Source: Herpetosiphon geysericola (GTDB lineage Bacteria > Chloroflexota > Chloroflexia > Chloroflexales > Herpetosiphonaceae). From it: a stretch of 64,000 bases of DNA. The position numbers were made by a program, and so were the translations under genes. Numbering within the stretch: position 1 is the first letter of the stretch; each line of letters starts with the position of its first letter. Below the pieces are notes generated by a model. It saw only the letters and a program-made list of their open reading frames with translations. It did not search any database and was not told the origin of the DNA. The DNA is taken from contig NZ_LGKP01000010.1 in assembly GCF_001306135.1 (NCBI RefSeq), forward strand, positions 1-64,000, written 5' to 3'. Positions 60,098 through 64,000 of the stretch are shown here, one piece after another.

Positions 60098-60446
60098 AGC
60101 CATAACTCCTACACACAACAAAACGTAGCTCGATTGAACGTGTGCAAATCGTAATATGCACGTTTGTGGACATCGATTTAGTACATGGTACGCATAGCAG
60201 ACGTAGAATGCAAACAGAAGCTGGATTTGGCTGATCCAAGCTTGATTGACAACCCTAGTGCTCATGCACGCTGGGAAACATACTTGGCTAATGGCCAGTG
60301 TAAAGCATTTTTCCTACAGTTGCGAGGCTAAATCTGTTAGCAAACAGCTTAACCACAAAACCACGAAGCCTGAACATTAAAGCGACAACAAAAAGCGTAG
60401 GCTACCGTGAGGGTAACCTACGCCGTAACCAGAACCAAGCAGCTGA
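60098..60446. other. intergenic spacer upstream of the small membrane protein
   Basis: No gene is seen in this 349-base stretch. It holds an imperfect palindrome around AACGTG...GCACGTT (60137-60168), upstream of the 52-residue gene and a possible operator, a short CCACGAAG phrase of the dispersed family (about 60357) and the RND terminator near its right end. Confidence 0.5.
60388..60423 (-). terminator. intrinsic terminator of the RND transporter gene
   Basis: Minus strand: GCGTAGGTTACC stem, 5-nt loop, GGTAGCCTACGC, then TTTTTGTTG. Strong and well placed 24 bp after the stop codon. Confidence 0.85.
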
Positions 60447-63400
60447 TTAAGCGGCTTCGGCTTCGCTGGTTTCACTGTGGCCGTGCTTATCGCCAAAGCC
60501 AAAGCGTTTTTTGAGGCTTTCAACCAAGCTATAGACAACTGGCACAACCAGCAAGGTCAAGAAGGTCGAGGTGAACAAGCCACCAATCACTGCAATCCCA
60601 AGGTCTGCGCCAATAAAGCCACCTTCTTTGAGGCCCAAGGCCAATGGCAGCAAGGCAACCATGGTCGCGATTGCGGTCATCAAGATTGGCCGCAAGCGCA
60701 CACGAGCTGCTTGAACCAACGATTCGTAGACTGGCTTGCCTTCTTCACGATATTGTTCAACCAACTCAATCAACACGATTGCATTGGTCACCACAATCCC
60801 AATCAAGAGCAAGACCCCAATCATGGTGGTGATGCCCAGTGGCTTGCCAGTGAGGAACAACGAGGTCAAGACCCCGATAATCGCCAATGGCAACGAGAAG
60901 AGAATGATCAACGGGTTCATCAATGAGCCAAACGAGAGCACCATCACCAAATACACCAAGATAACGGCCACGCCCAAGGCGAGGAACATATCGTTGAAGG
61001 TGTCGGTTTGTGATTGAGCTTGGGCACCAGCTTGGATGATCACGCCTTCGGGCAAGCCAATGTTATCGCGAATTTCAGCCTCGACCGCAGCTTGGGTCGA
61101 GAAGGTATCATCGCTGGTAAATTGACCTGAAATCGAGGTGGCGCGGTCGCCGTTGATCCGGACGATGCTGCTTGCACCAGGCACTTCGCTAATGGTTGCA
61201 ACTTGCGAAAGTGGCACGGTGTTGATTGTGCCAACTTCGAGCGCGCGCAATTTTTCAGCATCCAAGGCCGCAGGATCAACTTGTACATAAATATCAAGCG
61301 GTTTGTTGGTGCCATCCAATTGCACAGTCCCTGCGTTTTCGCCAGTAAGCATTGCCCGAATTTGCAAAGCGATTTGGGCTGTGCTGGTGCCGCTGTTGAT
61401 TGCCTTGGCAGGATCAACTGCAACTTCAAGTTCTGGCTGAACTTCGGCCAAGCTGCTCTTGACGTTGGCAATATCGAAGCGATCGCTGGCTAAGTTGCCA
61501 CCAATTGTCGCCATAATTTTGTCATTGGCTTCGCGCAGTTTGTTAATATCCGAGCTAACCAAGGTGATGTCGAGGCCAGCATTGCCAGGGCCGCCGCCTT
61601 GCGAAACAACTTCGGCAGTTACCGATTCAAGCCCAGCAACGCCTTTGATTTGGGTTTCTAGTTCTTTGGCGAAGGCAGCTGGGTCGGTTACTTTGTCGTT
61701 GTCAATCGTCAAGCTGAAACGGGCGCTATCAGGAGCGCTGGCACCACCAGATTGATCGCGATTGCGGTTTGCACCACTAGCGCTCCCAATCACGGTTTGA
61801 ATATCGCGCACTTTACCTTGTTCACGTTGCACCAACAACAATTTTTCAATTTCATCGGCCTTAGCAACGGTAGTGTTCAAGTCGGTGCCCGATGGCGTAT
61901 TGATTTGGATTGAAATCAACTTTTCGCTGCTATCAGGCAAGAAGGTGAATTTCAAGAAATTGACGAAACCAAAGCTACCCAGCAACAAGGCAAATGCAAT
62001 TACCAACGTCCAAGCGCGGTTGCGCAAAGCCCACAACAAGGCTGGAGTGTAAGCGCGTTGCATCCAAGTGTTTTCTGGCTCTTCTTTGGTTTGGCGAATA
62101 AACAGATAAGCCAAGAGTGGCACAATCGTAATCGCTACAATCAACGAAGCCAACAAGGCGTAGGTTACGGTCAAAGCGAAGGGCAAGAAGAACTTCGAGA
62201 CGATCCCGCCGACCAAGCCCAATGGCAAGAACACACAGACGGTGGTCAAGGTCGATGAGGTAATGGCGCCAGCAACTTCCTTGGTGCCTTCGATCACCGC
62301 TTCGCGGCGATTCGCACCTTTATTCAAGTAGCGATAGATGTTTTCCAACACCACAATCGAGTCGTCGACCACCCGTCCGACCGCCACAGTCAGACCGCCC
62401 AAGGTCATCACGTTGAGCGAGAAGCCTTGCAAACGCATCAGAATCAAGGCCACCATAATTGAAAGTGGAATTGAAACTGCGGTTACCAAGGTCGTGCGCA
62501 ACGAACGCAAGAACAAGAAGATCACCACAATTGCCACAACTGCGCCAATTGCGCCTTCGGTCAACACAGCGCTGACCGCTTGGTTAATTGGGGTGGCTTG
62601 TTCGCTGACGATTTGAATCGTCAAACTACCATCGTTGAACTTGGCGAATTCAGCTTCAACAGCTTCGACAATTTCAACCGTGTTGCCAGTGGTATCTTTT
62701 GAAATTTCCAAGCCCAAGCTGGCTTGACCGTTGGTGCGGGTTACGGTGCTGCCGCCAACTGCGCCAACTTCAACCGTCGCCACATCTTTCAAGCGAATCA
62801 GCAATGCTTCAGGCACGCCAGTGCTGCCAGCAGCATCGGGATTGTTGAGCTTTTGCGCCAAGGCTGCTTGGCTTTCTGCTGAAAGCAAGGCAGTGATTTC
62901 AGGCGTAAAGGCTGATAAGAATTGAGCTGGAATTTGCTCAATTAACTCTGGCGTAATTTGATCAGGGCTGGTAATGCCAAAGGCCGCAAATTCTGCTGGC
63001 AAGGCACTTGCGCCATTCCCTGGCGCAGGTGTAGGCGCAGGAGCAGCAGCCACAGCTTCAGCTAAAGCAGTTTGGCTGGCTTCAGGCAAAGCCAAGGCCA
63101 AGTTGACTGGGAATTGAGCCAAACCAGCAACTGGCAATTGGCTAATCACGGCAGGCGTAATTTGATCGGGGCTGGTAATGCCAAAGGCCGCAAATTCTGC
63201 TGGCACTTCAGCTTCTGGCAAGCGTTCAGCCAACGCAGCTTGGCTATCATCGCTCAAGGCCAAGGCCAATGGCAAGGTGATTTGGCTCAATCCAGCAGCA
63301 GGAAATTGGTCAATTACTGCTGGCGTAATTTGATCGGGGCTAGTAATACCAAAGCCTTGCAACGCCGCCGGAATCAAACTGGTTGTAACTGGTTGGTTTG

Positions 63401-64000
63401 GGGCTTGGGTTGGTTTTGGTGTTGCCGCAGCAGTTGGTTGAGCAGCTGCGCCACCAAAACCACCAGTTGCACCACCAAAACCACCGCTGGCTCCGACACT
63501 TAAATCAACGCCCTTGATGCCAACCACGACATTTTCAATTTCGTTGGTTGAGCTATATTTGTGGGTGATCCGCAAAGGCAACGAACGGCCTTCGTCGGTA
63601 ATTGTCCCAACTGGAAAGACCAAGTTATTGGCTTGCAAGAATTGGACAACTTGGGCTTGGGTTAAGTTGTTGGCCGCCATTTTCTCAGGGTTAAGCGTGA
63701 CCAAAACTTTTTCTTGCTCGCCGCCGGTTACCGCCACGTTGTTTACGCCAGGAATGGCCGACAAGGCTGGAACCAGCTCGCCATCGACTTTGGCTTGTAC
63801 GTCGCTTAAGTTTGCGCCGCTGACACTGGCCACGACAATTGGCAACGAATTGAAGTTAAACGTACCAATCGTTGGTTTTTGAGCGTTCTCTGGTAAGCTC
63901 AACGAGCTGATTTTCTCTTGAACTTCAACTTTGGCATCTTTGGGGTCAACATCAACATCAAAGGTCAAAATGGTAAAAGCAAAGCTTTCTGACGATGTTG
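60447..64000 (-). CDS. RND efflux pump permease with triplicated porter-domain insertion (partial)
   Basis: The gene continues past the window edge; 1184 codons are present and the N-terminal helix and start are missing. HAE1/AcrB-type landmarks are clear: VGRVVDDSIVVLENIYR (the membrane Asp pair), LKFTFLPDS after TM7, and C-terminal AIATMVALLPLALG. Between ENVVVGIKGV and LIRLKDVATVEVG a large insert is found (62790-63500): a Gly/Pro/Thr-rich stretch followed by three ~55-70-residue repeats with FGITSPDQITP and SQAALAE cores. Normal pumps pass directly between these two points. The family exports drugs or lipids by proton antiport; no membrane-fusion or outer-membrane partner is visible here. 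A terminator follows. Confidence 0.9.
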   Translation of the reverse strand, partial: TSSESFAFTILTFDVDVDPKDAKVEVQEKISSLSLPENAQKPTIGTFNFNSLPIVVASVSGANLSDVQAKVDGELVPALSAIPGVNNVAVTGGEQEKVLVTLNPEKMAANNLTQAQVVQFLQANNLVFPVGTITDEGRSLPLRITHKYSSTNEIENVVVGIKGVDLSVGASGGFGGATGGFGGAAAQPTAAATPKPTQAPNQPVTTSLIPAALQGFGITSPDQITPAVIDQFPAAGLSQITLPLALALSDDSQAALAERLPEAEVPAEFAAFGITSPDQITPAVISQLPVAGLAQFPVNLALALPEASQTALAEAVAAAPAPTPAPGNGASALPAEFAAFGITSPDQITPELIEQIPAQFLSAFTPEITALLSAESQAALAQKLNNPDAAGSTGVPEALLIRLKDVATVEVGAVGGSTVTRTNGQASLGLEISKDTTGNTVEIVEAVEAEFAKFNDGSLTIQIVSEQATPINQAVSAVLTEGAIGAVVAIVVIFLFLRSLRTTLVTAVSIPLSIMVALILMRLQGFSLNVMTLGGLTVAVGRVVDDSIVVLENIYRYLNKGANRREAVIEGTKEVAGAITSSTLTTVCVFLPLGLVGGIVSKFFLPFALTVTYALLASLIVAITIVPLLAYLFIRQTKEEPENTWMQRAYTPALLWALRNRAWTLVIAFALLLGSFGFVNFLKFTFLPDSSEKLISIQINTPSGTDLNTTVAKADEIEKLLLVQREQGKVRDIQTVIGSASGANRNRDQSGGASAPDSARFSLTIDNDKVTDPAAFAKELETQIKGVAGLESVTAEVVSQGGGPGNAGLDITLVSSDINKLREANDKIMATIGGNLASDRFDIANVKSSLAEVQPELEVAVDPAKAINSGTSTAQIALQIRAMLTGENAGTVQLDGTNKPLDIYVQVDPAALDAEKLRALEVGTINTVPLSQVATISEVPGASSIVRINGDRATSISGQFTSDDTFSTQAAVEAEIRDNIGLPEGVIIQAGAQAQSQTDTFNDMFLALGVAVILVYLVMVLSFGSLMNPLIILFSLPLAIIGVLTSLFLTGKPLGITTMIGVLLLIGIVVTNAIVLIELVEQYREEGKPVYESLVQAARVRLRPILMTAIATMVALLPLALGLKEGGFIGADLGIAVIGGLFTSTFLTLLVVPVVYSLVESLKKRFGFGDKHGHSETSEAEAA
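62790..63500 (-). repeat. triplicated repeat inside the RND gene
   Basis: Three DNA-level copies of the stretch encoding FGITSPDQITP lie at about 62939-63001, 63144-63206 and 63309-63356, in the same frame and with 205- and 165-bp spacing. A Gly-rich and Pro/Thr-rich segment (63410-63500) precedes them in the protein. The third bases differ between copies, so the triplication is not recent. Confidence 0.85.

Overview
The window looks like chromosomal DNA of a filamentous member of the Chloroflexota, most like Herpetosiphon. This is an inference from gene content, not a database match. Pointers are a roughly balanced base composition, ELWxxDGT-repeat secreted proteins, a TIGR02587/TIGR02588 pair, a mevalonate kinase, many DUF2079/GT-C type membrane proteins, and strong AGGAGG-type ribosome binding sites. 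No insertion sequence, prophage, CRISPR array or tRNA was recognised.

Positions 1-600 hold the first bases of a 16S rRNA gene on the minus strand and its control region: a leader with hairpins and three promoters spaced exactly 104 bp apart, all TTGACA-N17-TAGACT. From 617 to 23199 every gene is on the plus strand and forms a surface-glycan locus: GT4 glycosyltransferases, polytopic GT-C-like membrane proteins, SAM methyltransferases, a flippase, a sugar-nucleotide epimerase, and a secreted lipoprotein plus a large secreted repeat protein. No polymerase, chain-length regulator or initiating transferase is visible. Heme A synthase (ctaA) and endonuclease III (nth) follow.

25147-29977 is a minus-strand block: a Fic protein with an unusual AT-rich repeated upstream region, then an NAD group (nicotinamidase-like hydrolase, glutamine-dependent NAD synthetase, NrtR regulator with its own palindromic operator). 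A long structured leader precedes hpf (30314-31215), followed by sixA. 31940-38086 holds three tandem paralogues of a secreted protein made of two 'FER-RFE-HP' modules and an ELWxxDGT propeller. The same module occurs at the C terminus of a secreted GH-A glycosidase (39792-41780). Further minus-strand genes are an ATP-grasp/GNAT pair, TIGR02588/TIGR02587, a duplicated-domain ThyX-like protein, an RlmM-like methyltransferase and rlmN. A purine permease and a lipoprotein are on the plus strand.

50850-60097 is minus strand: a REC-REC-GGDEF protein with a kinase-less membrane sensor, two NUDIX hydrolases flanking a Ser/Thr kinase with TPRs, a GT2 glycosyltransferase, mevalonate kinase and a 52-residue membrane protein. 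The window ends inside an RND efflux pump (60447-64000) that carries a triplicated, Pro/Ala-rich insertion in its porter domain.

Many spacers (about 4.6, 6.5, 27.2, 29.2, 30.1, 39.6, 42.0, 45.3, 46.6 and 48 kb) are built from the same small set of short degenerate tandem 'phrases' in different order and orientation. This intergenic mosaic, the RND insertion, the repeated sites upstream of fic, the hpf leader and the membrane sensor/REC-REC-GGDEF pair are the most unusual signals.
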